From CAZEQD01 sp964514305 (GTDB taxonomy: Bacteria; Acidobacteriota; Aminicenantia; Aminicenantales; Aminicenantaceae), in assembly GCA_964514305.1 (NCBI GenBank), contig CAZEQD010000035.1, positions 1-21,258 on the forward strand: 21,258 bases of DNA, written 5' to 3'. The first letter of the stretch is position 1, and every line of letters starts with the position of its first letter. Below are positions 21,143-21,258 of the stretch, in pieces. The position numbers were made by a program, and so were the translations under genes. Under the pieces are notes generated by a model. It was not told where the DNA came from. It was given only the letters and a program-made list of their open reading frames with translations, and made no database searches.

Positions 21143-21258
21143 ATGGATAAGCCTCACCCAGAGAAAAAATTACTGACTGATAAAGAAATATTAAAATCTG
21201 CCTTAGAAATTCTTCGGCGTTTCAATATGGCCATCAAAATTGCCAAAATTTATGAACC
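21143..21258 (+). CDS. 5' end of a gene cut by the window edge, helical N-terminal module
   Basis: An ATG with AAGGA 7 nt upstream opens a frame that continues to the window end, giving 38 complete codons. The start is charged (MDKPHPEKKLLTDKEI), followed by an amphipathic helix ALEILRRFNMAIKIAKIYEP. Segments of this kind, ending in a Y-x-P turn, begin many bacterial signalling proteins with HD, GAF or HEAT domains, so a regulatory protein is plausible, but the identifying part lies outside. It is 4 nt from the HEAT-repeat gene and surely co-transcribed. Confidence 0.65.
   Translation, partial: MDKPHPEKKLLTDKEILKSALEILRRFNMAIKIAKIYE

Overview
The window is an AT-rich bacterial segment, densely packed and dominated by housekeeping genes. 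A run of exactly 100 N bounded by a perfect 55-nt duplication marks it as a scaffolded, probably metagenome-derived, assembly. A secreted tricorn-like protease, a divergent EF-G-2 type factor, a Cys-rich Lgt variant and HEAT-repeat proteins would suit an uncultivated lineage such as Candidatus Aminicenantes (Acidobacteriota-like). That placement is inference from gene style only.

Layout: an MFS transporter (+) converges on an EF-G-like GTPase (-). Next is a tight minus-strand operon ileS-lspA-lgt-rluD, in which every junction overlaps and several starts are non-ATG. It charges tRNA-Ile and carries the two membrane enzymes of lipoprotein maturation (Lgt adds diacylglyceryl, LspA removes the signal peptide), followed by an rRNA/tRNA pseudouridine synthase. 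After the assembly gap comes the minus-strand pair nadC-nadB for quinolinate and NAD synthesis (nadA is not in the window). A REP-like inverted repeat separates it from the divergent tldD-pmbA (tldE) pair, a two-subunit peptidase. Then follows a probable minus-strand unit: tricorn-like protease, thioredoxin-2-like protein and nitroreductase. After a 397-bp intergenic region holding what looks like an insertion-sequence relic, a HEAT-repeat protein (+) is followed by the 5' end of another gene that runs off the window.

The genes themselves are mostly ordinary; the less ordinary material is intergenic. It includes (i) a repeat module seen twice, made of a perfect 9-bp hairpin whose two copies differ by compensatory base pairs, plus a tandem heptamer array of consensus TYACGAY; (ii) REP-like GGGGTCAG elements in two different arm arrangements; (iii) a near-consensus promoter so close to nadC, with similar geometry before tldD, that leaderless transcripts are predicted; and (iv) a probable IS21-end relic upstream of the tricorn gene. 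No rRNA, tRNA, CRISPR array or intact transposase gene was seen, and no convincing intrinsic terminator.
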